NCBI RefSeq assembly: GCF_023544465.1
Contig: NZ_JALPVL010000015.1
Location: forward strand, 124,001 to 188,000
Reading direction: 5' to 3'
DNA: 64,000 nucleotides
Origin: Paractinoplanes maris
GTDB taxonomy: Bacteria > Actinomycetota > Actinomycetes > Mycobacteriales > Micromonosporaceae
A program made the translations under genes and the position numbers. Positions 52,436-60,560 of the stretch are shown in pieces. A model generated the notes under the pieces. It was given only the letters and a program-made list of their open reading frames with translations, was not told where the DNA came from and made no database searches. Numbering within the stretch: position 1 is the first letter of the stretch; every line of letters begins with the position of its first letter.

Positions 52436-53626
52436 GTGGCACGCCGCCTGTTCACCTCCGAGTCGGTCACGGAAGGCCACCCGGACAAAATCGCTGACCA
52501 GATCAGCGACGGCATTCTCGACGCCCTGCTGGCGCAGGACCCCCGCAGCCGGGTCGCGGTGGAAACGCTGATCACCACCGGCCAGGTGCACGTCGCGGGT
52601 GAGGTCACCACGCAGGCGTACGCCGACATCCCGAGCATCGTGCGTGACACGATCCTCAAGATCGGATACGACTCGTCCAAGAAGGGCTTCGACGGCGCCT
52701 CCTGTGGCGTCAGCGTCTCGATCGGGTCGCAGTCACCCGACATCGCGCAGGGCGTCGACAGCGCGCTCGAGCTGCGTGAGGGTGACAGCGAGCACGTCCT
52801 CGACTCGCAGGGCGCCGGCGACCAGGGCATGATGTTCGGCTTCGCCTGCTCCGAGACGCCCGAGTTGATGCCGCTGCCGATCGCGCTGGCTCACCGCCTG
52901 GCCCGCCGGCTCTCGACCGCCCGCAAGGACGGCACGATCCCCTACCTGCGTCCCGACGGCAAGACCCAGGTCACCATCGAGTACGACGGTCTCCGCCCGG
53001 TCCGCCTCGACACGGTCGTCGTCTCGTCGCAGCACGCGGCCGACATCTCGCTCGAGTCGCTGCTCACCCCGGACATCCGCGAGCACGTGATCGCGCCCGA
53101 ACTCGAGGGCCTGGGGCTCGACACCGAGGGCTACCGCCTGCTGGTCAACCCGACCGGCCGCTTTGAGATCGGCGGCCCGATGGGCGACGCCGGCCTCACC
53201 GGCCGCAAGATCATCGTCGACACCTACGGCGGCTACGCGCGCCACGGCGGCGGCGCCTTCTCGGGCAAGGACCCGTCCAAGGTGGACCGTTCGGCGGCTT
53301 ACGCCATGCGCTGGGTCGCCAAGAACGTCGTGGCGGCCGGCCTGGCCGAGCGCTGCGAGACCCAGGTGGCGTACGCGATCGGCAAGGCCCACCCGGTCAG
53401 CCTGTTCGTCGAGACCTTCGGCACCGAGAACGTGCCGGTCGAGCGCATCGAGAAGGCCATCAACCAGGTCTTCGACCTCCGCCCGGCCGCGATCATCCGC
53501 GACCTCGACCTGCTGCGCCCGATCTACCAGCAGACGGCGGCCTACGGCCACTTCGGCCGCGAGATCCCGGCGCTGCTCTGGGAGAGCACCGACCGCGCTC
53601 AGGACCTGAAGAATGCCGCCGCCTGA
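52436..53626 (+). CDS. metK: S-adenosylmethionine synthetase
   Basis: It forms SAM from methionine and ATP. The start [22 protein letters not shown], ATP-loop segments [10 protein letters not shown] and [24 protein letters not shown] (here FEIGGPMGD), and [19 protein letters not shown] are canonical in 396 residues. GTG 52436 has GAGGAG upstream. No SAM riboswitch is recognisable in the 75-base leader. Its 3' end runs into a 41-bp repeat block whose units resemble the metK stop region. Confidence 0.96.
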   Translation: [396 protein letters not shown]

Positions 53627-53648
53627 CCCGCCCGCGCTCCGACCTGAG

Positions 53649-53896
53649 GAGCGCTGCGGCCTGATCCGGGCGCCGTGCGCGGACTTGGAGGCTGCTGCGG
53701 CCTGATCCGGTTGCCGTGCGCGGGCCTGGAGAGTGCTGCGGCCTGATCCGGTTGCCGTGCACGGGCCTGGAGAGTGCTGCGGCCTGATCCGGTTGCCGTG
53801 TTCGGGCCTGGAGAGTGCTGCGGCCTGGTGCGGTTGCCGTGTTCGGGCCTGGAGAGCGCGCTGCGGCCTGATGCGGACGCGCACGGCGCCTGGGTG
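53649..53896. repeat. 41-bp tandem repeat block after metK, six units
   Basis: Units start at about 53649, 53690, 53731, 53772, 53813 and 53854, a strict 41-bp period with one 2-bp insertion in the last. The core is GCTGCGGCCTGATCCGG followed by TTGCCGTG and a variable GGGCCTGGAGA. Because 41 is not a multiple of three and stops occur in every unit, it is probably non-coding. The metK end (GCCGCCGCCTGACCCG) looks like a diverged first unit 38 bases upstream. It fills the 53627-54041 gap. Confidence 0.85.
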
Positions 53897-54027
53897 AGTC
53901 ATCTGGGCTCCTGGCCGCGCGGGGCGTTTGCGGACATCTTCGGCATCGCGTCCTGATCGGCGCCCTGGCACATGCCGGGGCGCCGATTTTGTGTCACAGG
54001 CGCTTTCGGTGGGGCGGCGGGCTTCAG

Positions 54028-54033
54028 TAGGGT
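54028..54033 (+). promoter_or_regulatory. -10 element TAGGGT for a leaderless SUKH-like gene
   Basis: TAGGGT at 54028-54033 ends eight bases before ATG 54042, so transcription would start at or next to the start codon. No Shine-Dalgarno is seen, which supports a leaderless transcript. Confidence 0.45.
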
Positions 54034-54041
54034 CTGCTCGC

Positions 54042-54665
54042 ATGGGTGATGATCTTGAGGGTGGCCTGGTCACGCGGTGGGGTGCGGCGGGTGCGGGCGA
54101 CCTGGAGCGGATCGAGGCGGCCGGCTGGCGCGAGTGGCCGGCGGATCTGTCCCTCTTCGACGATCGCGCCGAAGCGGTGCGGGCGGCTCGGGACAAGTTC
54201 GTCCCCGCGGAGGGCGCCGGCCACGTGCTGCGCGTGCCGACCCGCGACGGCACTCCGGCCGGTGTGATCGTCGAGGAGGCGGACTACCGCGGCCCGGTGC
54301 CGGAGGGGGAGTTCGCCGGTGAGCCCGAACTTCCGAAGGCTTGGCGCGAATACCTGCGGTCATCGTCCTGGCTGCGGCGGGGATGGCTGCCGTCGGGCAA
54401 GTACGTCTGGTTGTATCCGCCGGCGGAGGCCGACCGGCTCCTCAGTATCTGGGAGGCCGAGGGTACGCACCCCGGCATCGCCCTGATCGGCGGTGACGGC
54501 GGCCTCGAGAACTTCGTCCTCGACCTACGGCAGGACCCGGCGCCGGTGCTGCTGGTCAGCAACGCGAGCCAGGGCTGGGACGACGCCGTCGTGCAGGCCG
54601 CGGACGTAGAGACGTTCCTCGCCCGAATCGACGACGGCACGTTCGACCTGACCTGGCACGACTGA
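54042..54665 (+). CDS. SMI1/KNR4 (SUKH)-like protein
   Basis: A 207-residue soluble protein. The second half (LSIWEAEGTHPGIALIGGDGGLENFVLDLRQDPAPVLLVSNASQGWDDAVVQAADVETFLARI) follows the SUKH pattern of glycine-rich turn, strand and late helix. In bacteria SUKH proteins often neutralise contact-dependent or polymorphic toxins. No toxin gene is adjacent, so it may be an orphan immunity protein or have a housekeeping role. It has its own leaderless-type promoter and lies beside the 41-bp repeat block, convergent with priA. Confidence 0.6.
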   Translation: MGDDLEGGLVTRWGAAGAGDLERIEAAGWREWPADLSLFDDRAEAVRAARDKFVPAEGAGHVLRVPTRDGTPAGVIVEEADYRGPVPEGEFAGEPELPKAWREYLRSSSWLRRGWLPSGKYVWLYPPAEADRLLSIWEAEGTHPGIALIGGDGGLENFVLDLRQDPAPVLLVSNASQGWDDAVVQAADVETFLARIDDGTFDLTWHD

Positions 54666-54747
54666 CGCCGCCGCCCAGCAGCGCCGTCGACCGGGCTCAA
54701 GATGCTGCTGGCTGGCGAGAGCGCCGGCTGGGTGGGAGGCCGGGCTC

Positions 54748-57264
54748 TTAGAACAGGGCTGAGGGGTCGATCTCCATGCGTACGGGGAGGGTGGTCTTCT
54801 TGGCGCTGCGGACTGCGGCTGCCTCGTGCATCGCGTGGGCCAGTGCGGCGGCCTGGGAGCGGGGGACCCGTAGGAGCATGCGTTCCTGATCTTCGTCGGC
54901 GGGGACTGGGCCCAGCAGTTCTGTGTCGGCGGGCAGGCGCGCCGCGGTGAGGAAGTCGGCTACCGCGTCGGCCTTGCCGGTCAGGCTGGCCATGCGGGAG
55001 GCGGGCGGGAAGGCGAGCTCGCGGCGCTCGGTCAGCTCCCGCCGGGCGAACCATGCCGGATCCCACCGGATCAGGGCCTGGACCGGGGCCAGTGAGCCGT
55101 CGGCCACGACAACCACCTTGCCGCCGCGGCGGGACGGCTTGGCCAGGGCGGCCGCGTTGAGCCAGCGGCGCATCGTCTCCTCGGCCGCGCGCAGGTCGGA
55201 CCGGGTCAGCAGGGCCCACGTGTCGAGCAGGAGCACGGCGCCGTAGCCCTCGGCGGCCACGGGCTCGGCCCCGGGGGTGGCGACGACCACGGCGGGATCG
55301 GCGGGGACCGTGTCGAGGATCTCGTCCTTGCCCGACGTGCGGATGGGGACGCCGGGGAAGGCGCGGCCCAGCTCCTCGGCCGTGCGGCGGGCGCCGGTGA
55401 TCGAAGCGCGCAGGCGTCGGCCGCCGCAGGCAGGACACGCGTAGGCGGCGGCCGCGCGACCGCACCAGTGGCAGGTGGGAACGTCGCGGGCCCCGTGGAG
55501 TCCGAGGGGACCCGAGCACTGGGGGCAGCGGGCCGGCGTGCGGCATTCGGCGCAGGCGATCGAGGGGAGGTAGCCGCGCCGGGGCACCTGGACGAGCACC
55601 GGAGCGCCCGCCTGCAGCGCCTGGCGTGCGGTCTGCCAGGCGAGGCTGGGCAGCCGGGCGGTGGCCGCGCCGGGGTCCCGGGCCAGTTGCGGGTCGTCGC
55701 CGGTCGGGGCGATCGCCGGGGCGTGGTCGCGGAGCACGTCACGGGCGGCGCTGATCTCGCGAGCCCAGCCGGTCTCGAGCAGCAGCTGGCCCTCGCCGGT
55801 GCGGGCGAAGCCGGCCACCATGGCGGCGCAGTCGGCCAGCTGGGCCCGGGTGAGCAGCACCTCGCGGGCGTGCGGGTAGGGGGCGCGGGGCTCGGCGTGC
55901 AGGTCGTCGCCGTCGTCCCAGATCACGACCAGGCCGACCTTGGCGACGGGCGCCCACATGGCAGCCCGGGTGCCCACCACGACCGGCACCTGGTGACGGC
56001 TGGCAGCCAGGAACCGCCGGTAGCGCTCGGCGGGTCCGAGCGCGGCGTTGAGCGCGACGTGGCGTCCGGGGCCGAGCACCGAACCGAGCGCCCGGTCGAC
56101 CCGGTCGAGGTCGCGGGCGTCGGCCACCACGATGACCACGCCGCGCCCGCCGCGCACGGTGGCCTCAGCGGCCTCGGCTATCCGGCAGGCCCAATCCTCA
56201 CCCGGCAGAGCACCCCAGACCGCTCGTGCGTTGCGCCCCTCGGCGAGAGCCCGCAAAAACGCCGGCCCAGCGACGTACTTACTCCACCCACCCGCGTCAA
56301 GTGAGCGGTCGACCGGTCCGGGCGTGGGAGCGGCTGGTCCAGGCGTGGGAGTAGCGGCTGGTCCGGGCATGCGCTCGGCTGGTGCCGGCGGGGGACTCGC
56401 CACCGACCCGGGCGCAGGATCGGCGGCTGGTCCAGGCGTGGGAGCGGCCGGTCGGGGTGGGAGACCGGCAACCGACCCAGGCGCAGGATCGGCAACTGCC
56501 CCTGGCGTAGGAGCGGCAACCGATCCAGGCGTGGGGTCGGCAGCCGACCCGGGCGTGGGAGCGGCAACTGCCCCGGGCGTGGGAGCGGCAACCGACCCGG
56601 GCGTGGGATCGGCGGCTGGTCCGGGCGCTGGTGCGGCGGCCGGTGCAGGCGCGAGGCGCGCGGTCTGCCTGGCCGCGGGAACGGTGTCTTGCGCACCCGG
56701 GGGACCGTCGGCACGCATGTCCGCGGAGTCTCGGGGTCGCGGGTCGGTGGGGTCTTTGGCGGGCGCGGGATCGGCGAGCTGCTCGTCGGGGGGATCGGCG
56801 ATCTGGTCGTCCGCGGGATCGGTGGGACGGCCGTCGTCGTCCGTGGGCGCCGGGGTGTTGTCGGCGGGGGGCTTGGTGGGCTGGGCTTCCACGCGGGCGT
56901 GGCGGGGTGGGACGGCCAGGCGCAGGACGTCGCTGAGGTTGCCGGCATAGCGGTCGGCCACGGCCCGGGCCACCTGGGCTATCTCGGGGTCGAGGATCTG
57001 CTCGGGGGAGACCACCTTGTCGAGATAGGCCAGTTTGCCGCCGTGCGGTGAGGAGTCGACGCGCTCGAGCAGGAAGCCGGTCACCAGCTGGCCGGCGAAA
57101 CGGACCTTGACGCGTACGCCCGGCTGGGCGCTCTCGTCGTCGTCGGCCGCCACCAAGTAGTCGAACGGGCGGTCGAGGTGGGGCAGGGGCACGTCGACGG
57201 ACACGCGAGCGACGGGTAGCCGCTCGGCCGGCACCCGCTCACTCCGCACACCCTTGGTCGCCAT
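54748..57264 (-). CDS. priA: PriA-like primosomal protein N', degenerate ATPase, with large disordered insertion
   Basis: PriA restarts replication at stalled forks. The N-terminal 3'-DNA-binding domain (about residues 15-125; VSVDVPLPHLDRPFDYLV, GVRVKVRFAGQLVTGFLLE) and the eight-cysteine zinc-binding region (CAECRTPARCPQC and later CHWCG, CPACGG) are intact. The helicase motifs are not: the Walker A position reads WGALPGEDW (about 350-358) without GKT, and DEAH is replaced by WDDGDD. This loss is typical of actinobacterial PriA, which probably acts as a scaffold. Residues ~128-325 are an inserted Pro/Ala/Thr-rich region with repeated APTPG units. Confidence 0.9.
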   Translation of the reverse strand: MATKGVRSERVPAERLPVARVSVDVPLPHLDRPFDYLVAADDDESAQPGVRVKVRFAGQLVTGFLLERVDSSPHGGKLAYLDKVVSPEQILDPEIAQVARAVADRYAGNLSDVLRLAVPPRHARVEAQPTKPPADNTPAPTDDDGRPTDPADDQIADPPDEQLADPAPAKDPTDPRPRDSADMRADGPPGAQDTVPAARQTARLAPAPAAAPAPGPAADPTPGSVAAPTPGAVAAPTPGSAADPTPGSVAAPTPGAVADPAPGSVAGLPPRPAAPTPGPAADPAPGSVASPPPAPAERMPGPAATPTPGPAAPTPGPVDRSLDAGGWSKYVAGPAFLRALAEGRNARAVWGALPGEDWACRIAEAAEATVRGGRGVVIVVADARDLDRVDRALGSVLGPGRHVALNAALGPAERYRRFLAASRHQVPVVVGTRAAMWAPVAKVGLVVIWDDGDDLHAEPRAPYPHAREVLLTRAQLADCAAMVAGFARTGEGQLLLETGWAREISAARDVLRDHAPAIAPTGDDPQLARDPGAATARLPSLAWQTARQALQAGAPVLVQVPRRGYLPSIACAECRTPARCPQCSGPLGLHGARDVPTCHWCGRAAAAYACPACGGRRLRASITGARRTAEELGRAFPGVPIRTSGKDEILDTVPADPAVVVATPGAEPVAAEGYGAVLLLDTWALLTRSDLRAAEETMRRWLNAAALAKPSRRGGKVVVVADGSLAPVQALIRWDPAWFARRELTERRELAFPPASRMASLTGKADAVADFLTAARLPADTELLGPVPADEDQERMLLRVPRSQAAALAHAMHEAAAVRSAKKTTLPVRMEIDPSALF

Positions 57265-57404
57265 CGCAGAACATTCTGCCCGGCACCCCTGACATTTCCC
57301 GATGCTCCCGGCCGCGCGCCCCGCCGGGCAGCCGAAACGAGGCCCTCCGAGTTGCCGTGACGCTGGGCACCCCGCCGCGGACGGGAAGCGCGGAAACCAC
57401 TCCG

Positions 57405-57410
57405 TAGACT
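57405..57410 (+). promoter_or_regulatory. Candidate -10 element TAGACT upstream of def
   Basis: TAGACT at 57405-57410 fits the TAnnnT pattern and lies 38 bases before the def GTG, leaving room for a short leader with AGGAG. The gene upstream (priA) is divergent, so a promoter is needed here. No clear -35 is seen. Confidence 0.4.
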
Positions 57411-57448
57411 GGTCAGGTGCAGAGCCGAGATGTCAGGAGTCTTCCCGC

Positions 57449-58006
57449 GTGACCGTCCAGTCCATCCGTCTGTTCGGCGATCCGGTGCTCCGGACGCCGG
57501 CCGACCTCGTCGTCGACTTCGACAAGGAACTCCGCACCCTGGTCAAGGACCTGACCGACAGCATGCTGGAGGAGGGCGGCGCCGGCCTGGCCGCCCCGCA
57601 GATCGGCGTCGGCCTGCGCGTCTTCACGTTCGACGTGGACGACGTGGTCGGCCATCTGATCAATCCGGTGCTGTCGTTCCCCGACGGTGAGGAGCAGGAC
57701 GGTCCCGAGGGCTGCCTGTCGATCCCGGGCGTCTACATCGACACCAAGCGCCGGCAAAATGTCGTGGCCGCGGGCTACAACGAGCACGGCGACCCGATCC
57801 AGATCGTCGGCACCGGCCTGATGGCGCGCTGTGTGCAGCACGAGACCGACCACCTCGACGGCGTGCTGTTCCTCGACCGGCTCGACGCCGCCGCCCGTAA
57901 GGAAGCGATGAAGCAGATCCGCTCGGCCGACTGGTACGACGCGGGCCGGCCGCCGACGGTCAAGGAGAGCCCGCACGGCCGCGGTCTCTTCGGGCTGGGG
58001 CGGTGA
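57449..58006 (+). CDS. def: Peptide deformylase
   Basis: It removes the formyl group from nascent proteins with a metal-dependent mechanism. All three motifs are present: GAGLAAPQIG, EGCLSIPG (metal Cys) and QHETDHLDG (metal His pair with catalytic Glu). GTG 57449 gives 185 residues with AGGAG upstream. It overlaps fmt by four bases, pairing the enzymes that add and remove formyl groups. Confidence 0.95.
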   Translation: MTVQSIRLFGDPVLRTPADLVVDFDKELRTLVKDLTDSMLEEGGAGLAAPQIGVGLRVFTFDVDDVVGHLINPVLSFPDGEEQDGPEGCLSIPGVYIDTKRRQNVVAAGYNEHGDPIQIVGTGLMARCVQHETDHLDGVLFLDRLDAAARKEAMKQIRSADWYDAGRPPTVKESPHGRGLFGLGR

Positions 58007-58938
58007 GCGGGTTGCGCCTGATCTTCGCCGGCACGCCGGCCGTCGCGCTGCCCAGCCTCGATGCGATCGCCGCCTCGGGGCACGAGCTGCTCGCCGTGGT
58101 CACCCGTCCCGACGCCCCGGCCGGGCGCGGACGCCGCCTGGTGCGGTCGCCCGCCGCCGCCTGGGCCGACGAGCGCGGCATCGAGGTGCTCACCCCCGAG
58201 CGTCCGCGGGAGCCCGAGTTCCAGGAGCGGCTGCGGTCGCTCGCGCCCGATTGTGTGCCCGTGGTGGCGTACGGTGCTCTGGTCCCGCCCAGCGCACTCG
58301 AGATTCCCAAGCACGGCTGGGTCAATCTGCACTTCTCGCTGCTGCCCGCCTGGCGCGGCGCCGCTCCCGTGCAGCATGCGGTGCTGCACGGCGACGAGGT
58401 GACCGGGGCCAGCGTCTTCGAGCTGGAGGCGGGGCTCGACACCGGCCCGGTCTACGGCACCCTGACGGAGGACATCCGCCCCACCGACACGTCCGGCGAC
58501 CTGCTCGAGCGGCTCGCCACCGAGGGCGCCGGCCTGCTCGTCGCGGTGCTCGACGCGATCGAGTCGGGCGCGGCCCGGGCTCACCCGCAGCCGGCCGACG
58601 GCATCACGCTGGCCCCCAAGCTGACGGTCGACGACGCGCGGGTCCGCTGGGACGATCCGGCGTTCGCGGTCGACCGGCGCATCCGGGCCTGCACCCCGGC
58701 CCCGGGCGCGTGGACGACGCTGCGCGACGACCGGCTCAAGCTGGGCCCGGTCAAGCCGGTGGCCAACGGTCCCGACCTGGCTCCCGGCGATCTGCTCGTC
58801 GAGCGGACGCAGGTGCTGGCCGGCACGGCCACCACGCCGGTCGTGCTCGGGGAGGTGCGGGCCGCGGGCAAGAAGCCGATGGCCGCCACCGACTGGGCCC
58901 GCGGGCTCCGCATCCAGCCGGGGGAGAAGCTCCAGTGA
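58003..58938 (+). CDS. fmt: Methionyl-tRNA formyltransferase
   Basis: It formylates initiator Met-tRNA using 10-formyl-THF. LIFAGTPAVALPSLDAI opens the protein, with the folate-binding VNLHFSLLPAWRGAAPVQHAVL and SVFELEAGLDTGPVY in the catalytic domain and an OB-fold C domain. The last nine residues, RIQPGEKLQ, are the start of a 50-bp unit repeated downstream. The stop overlaps the GTG of the first mini-cistron. The length of 311 residues is normal. Confidence 0.95.
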   Translation: MSGLRLIFAGTPAVALPSLDAIAASGHELLAVVTRPDAPAGRGRRLVRSPAAAWADERGIEVLTPERPREPEFQERLRSLAPDCVPVVAYGALVPPSALEIPKHGWVNLHFSLLPAWRGAAPVQHAVLHGDEVTGASVFELEAGLDTGPVYGTLTEDIRPTDTSGDLLERLATEGAGLLVAVLDAIESGAARAHPQPADGITLAPKLTVDDARVRWDDPAFAVDRRIRACTPAPGAWTTLRDDRLKLGPVKPVANGPDLAPGDLLVERTQVLAGTATTPVVLGEVRAAGKKPMAATDWARGLRIQPGEKLQ

Positions 58939-58988
58939 CCGGGCGCCGAGCAATCACGCGCATCCGACCGGGGGAGAAGCTCCAGTGA
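58935..58988 (+). CDS. Putative mini-cistron 1 between fmt and rsmB (17 residues)
   Basis: GTG 58935 overlaps the fmt TGA (GTGA), has GGGGAG eight bases upstream, and encodes MTGRRAITRIRPGEKLQ before TGA 58986-58988. The last nine residues match the Fmt C terminus with one change (RIRPGEKLQ versus RIQPGEKLQ). Translation by coupling from fmt is likely on sequence grounds; a peptide function is unknown. Confidence 0.4.
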   Translation: MTGRRAITRIRPGEKLQ

Positions 58989-59038
58989 CCGGGCGCCGAG
59001 CAATCACGCGCATCCGACCGGGGGAGAAGCTTCAGTGA
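58985..59038 (+). CDS. Putative mini-cistron 2 between fmt and rsmB (17 residues)
   Basis: GTG 58985 overlaps the stop of mini-cistron 1 and encodes the identical peptide MTGRRAITRIRPGEKLQ. It differs by a silent CTC/CTT change and ends at TGA 59036-59038. It has the same GGGGAG Shine-Dalgarno inside the preceding unit. Confidence 0.4.
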   Translation: MTGRRAITRIRPGEKLQ

Positions 59039-59088
59039 CCGGGCACAGCACAACCGTTCGCATCCAGCCCGGGGAGATTCTTCAGTGA
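59035..59088 (+). CDS. Putative mini-cistron 3 between fmt and rsmB (17 residues)
   Basis: GTG 59035 overlaps the stop of mini-cistron 2 and encodes MTGHSTTVRIQPGEILQ, ending at TGA 59086-59088. That TGA overlaps the rsmB GTG at 59085. The unit has diverged in sequence but kept its length, Shine-Dalgarno (GGGGAG) and overlapping stop/start. Confidence 0.4.
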   Translation: MTGHSTTVRIQPGEILQ

Positions 59089-60557
59089 CCGACCACAAGG
59101 CCGATCGGCCGCACGGTTCCGGGCGTCCGCGACGGTCCGGCGGGCCGGGCTACGAGCGCGACTCCCGCACCGGCCGGGGCCCGCGGGCCGGCCGCCCGCC
59201 GTCCGACCCGGCCCGGCAGGCCGCCTACGAGGCCATCGCGGCGGTGCACCGCGACGACGCGTACGCGAATCTGGTGTTGTCCGAGATCCTGCGCGACATG
59301 CGGCTCGACGGGCGGGACGCCGCGTTCGCGACCGAGCTGACCTATGGGACGCTGCGCGCGATGGGCACGCTCGACCTGATCGTGGCCGACGCGGCCGGAC
59401 GCGAGGTGGCCCGCATCGACCCGCCGGCCCGCGACGCGCTGCGGCTGGGCGCCTATCAGTTGCTGCACACCCGGGTGCCCGCCTTCGCCGCGGTCAGCCA
59501 GACCGTCGACCTGGTGCGGTCGGTTGCCCCGGGCGCGGCCGGTTTCGCCAACGCGGTGCTGCGCACGATCGCCGAGACGCCGCTCGACAAGTGGCTCGAC
59601 CGGCTGGCCCCCGCCTACGACGAGAACCCGGTCGGCAACCTCGCCGTGCACCACAACCATCCCGAGTGGGTGATCCGGGCGTTCAACGAGGCGCTCGGCG
59701 GCGACCTGGCCGAGACCACCCGGCTGCTGATCGAGGACAACCAGCCGCCGACGGTGCACCTGTGCGCCCGGCCGGGGCGCGTCGACGCGGTCGAGCTGGC
59801 CGATGAGGTCGGCGGCGTGCCCGGGGCCTTCTCGCCGTACGCGGTCTATCTGAACGGCGGCTCCCCGCGCGAGCTGGCGGCGATCCACGACGGTCGCGCG
59901 CACGTGCAGGACGAGGGCTCCCAGCTGGTCGCGGCGGCGCTGCTGGCGGCGCCGATCGAGGGTCAGGACACGCGCTGGCTCGACCTCTGCGCCGGGCCCG
60001 GGGGCAAGGCCGGTCTGCTCGGCGCGGTCGCTTCGGCCCGGGGCGCCGAGGTGACCGCGGTCGAGGTCGCTGAGCATCGGGCCCGCCTGGTCGAGCAGGC
60101 CACCAAGGGCATGCCGGTGACCGTGCTGCCGATGGACGGCCGGTCCGTGGGCCGCGACCCCGACCTGCCCGAGGAGGGCTTCGACCGGGTCCTGGTGGAC
60201 GCGCCCTGCACCGGCCTGGGTTCGCTGCGGCGCCGTCCCGAGTCGCGCTGGCGCCGAACGCCGGCCGACCTGCCGCCGCTGACCAAGCTGCAGCGCGAGC
60301 TGCTGGTGGCGGCGCTGCGGGCGGTCCGGCCGGGCGGCGTCGTGGCTTATGTGACGTGCTCGCCGCACATGGTGGAGACCCAGGTGACGGTGACCGAGGG
60401 GTCGCGCCGCAGCGGTGTCGAGGTTGATTTCGTCGACGCGCGCCCGCTGCTGCCACCGGGCATGCCGGGGCTCGGCGCGGGCCCGACGGTGCAGCTGTGG
60501 CCGCACCGGCACGGCACCGACGCCATGTTCCTGGCGGTGCTGCGCCGCACCAGCTGA
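59085..60557 (+). CDS. rsmB: 16S rRNA (cytosine-C5) methyltransferase RsmB
   Basis: It methylates C967 of 16S rRNA with SAM. After a basic disordered start (about residues 1-45) comes a NusB-like RNA-binding domain (RQAAYEAIAAVHRDDAYANLVLSEILRD), then the SAM-binding LDLCAGPGGKAGLLG. The catalytic motif IV VDAPCTGLGSLRRRPESRWRR and motif VI YVTCSPHMVETQ carry the two active cysteines. GTG 59085 overlaps the last mini-cistron. The length of 490 residues is normal for the family. Confidence 0.93.
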   Translation: MTDHKADRPHGSGRPRRSGGPGYERDSRTGRGPRAGRPPSDPARQAAYEAIAAVHRDDAYANLVLSEILRDMRLDGRDAAFATELTYGTLRAMGTLDLIVADAAGREVARIDPPARDALRLGAYQLLHTRVPAFAAVSQTVDLVRSVAPGAAGFANAVLRTIAETPLDKWLDRLAPAYDENPVGNLAVHHNHPEWVIRAFNEALGGDLAETTRLLIEDNQPPTVHLCARPGRVDAVELADEVGGVPGAFSPYAVYLNGGSPRELAAIHDGRAHVQDEGSQLVAAALLAAPIEGQDTRWLDLCAGPGGKAGLLGAVASARGAEVTAVEVAEHRARLVEQATKGMPVTVLPMDGRSVGRDPDLPEEGFDRVLVDAPCTGLGSLRRRPESRWRRTPADLPPLTKLQRELLVAALRAVRPGGVVAYVTCSPHMVETQVTVTEGSRRSGVEVDFVDARPLLPPGMPGLGAGPTVQLWPHRHGTDAMFLAVLRRTS

Positions 60558-60560
60558 CGG

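Larger units (their letters stand above)
58911..59090 (+). repeat. 50-bp tandem repeat spanning the fmt-rsmB junction
   Basis: Units of exactly 50 bp begin at 58911, 58961 and 59011, with a partial fourth at 59061. Units 1 and 2 are nearly identical; the third to fourth diverge. Each holds CGCATCC(A/G)(G/A)CCGGGGGAG, that is the last fmt codons plus a Shine-Dalgarno, then CAGTGACC with TGA overlapping GTG. The repeat thus copies the complete stop/start junction, keeping each new copy translatable although 50 is not a multiple of three. Confidence 0.95.

Noticed and set aside
53649..53896. Possible CRISPR array after metK
   Set aside because: The 41-bp units are head-to-tail copies without unique spacers, and no cas genes are present.
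52733..54253. Minus-strand 506-residue frame across metK and the 41-bp repeats
   Set aside because: It is antisense to metK, its repeat part is the 41-bp block read through by chance, and it has no recognisable domain.
54042..54665. Immunity gene of a polymorphic toxin locus
   Set aside because: The SUKH-like fold is plausible, but no toxin, secretion marker or further immunity genes are nearby, so the locus was not called.
58911..59090. Possible CRISPR or attachment-site array between fmt and rsmB
   Set aside because: The 50-bp units are contiguous and include the ends of the flanking genes; there are no spacers, integrase or cas genes.
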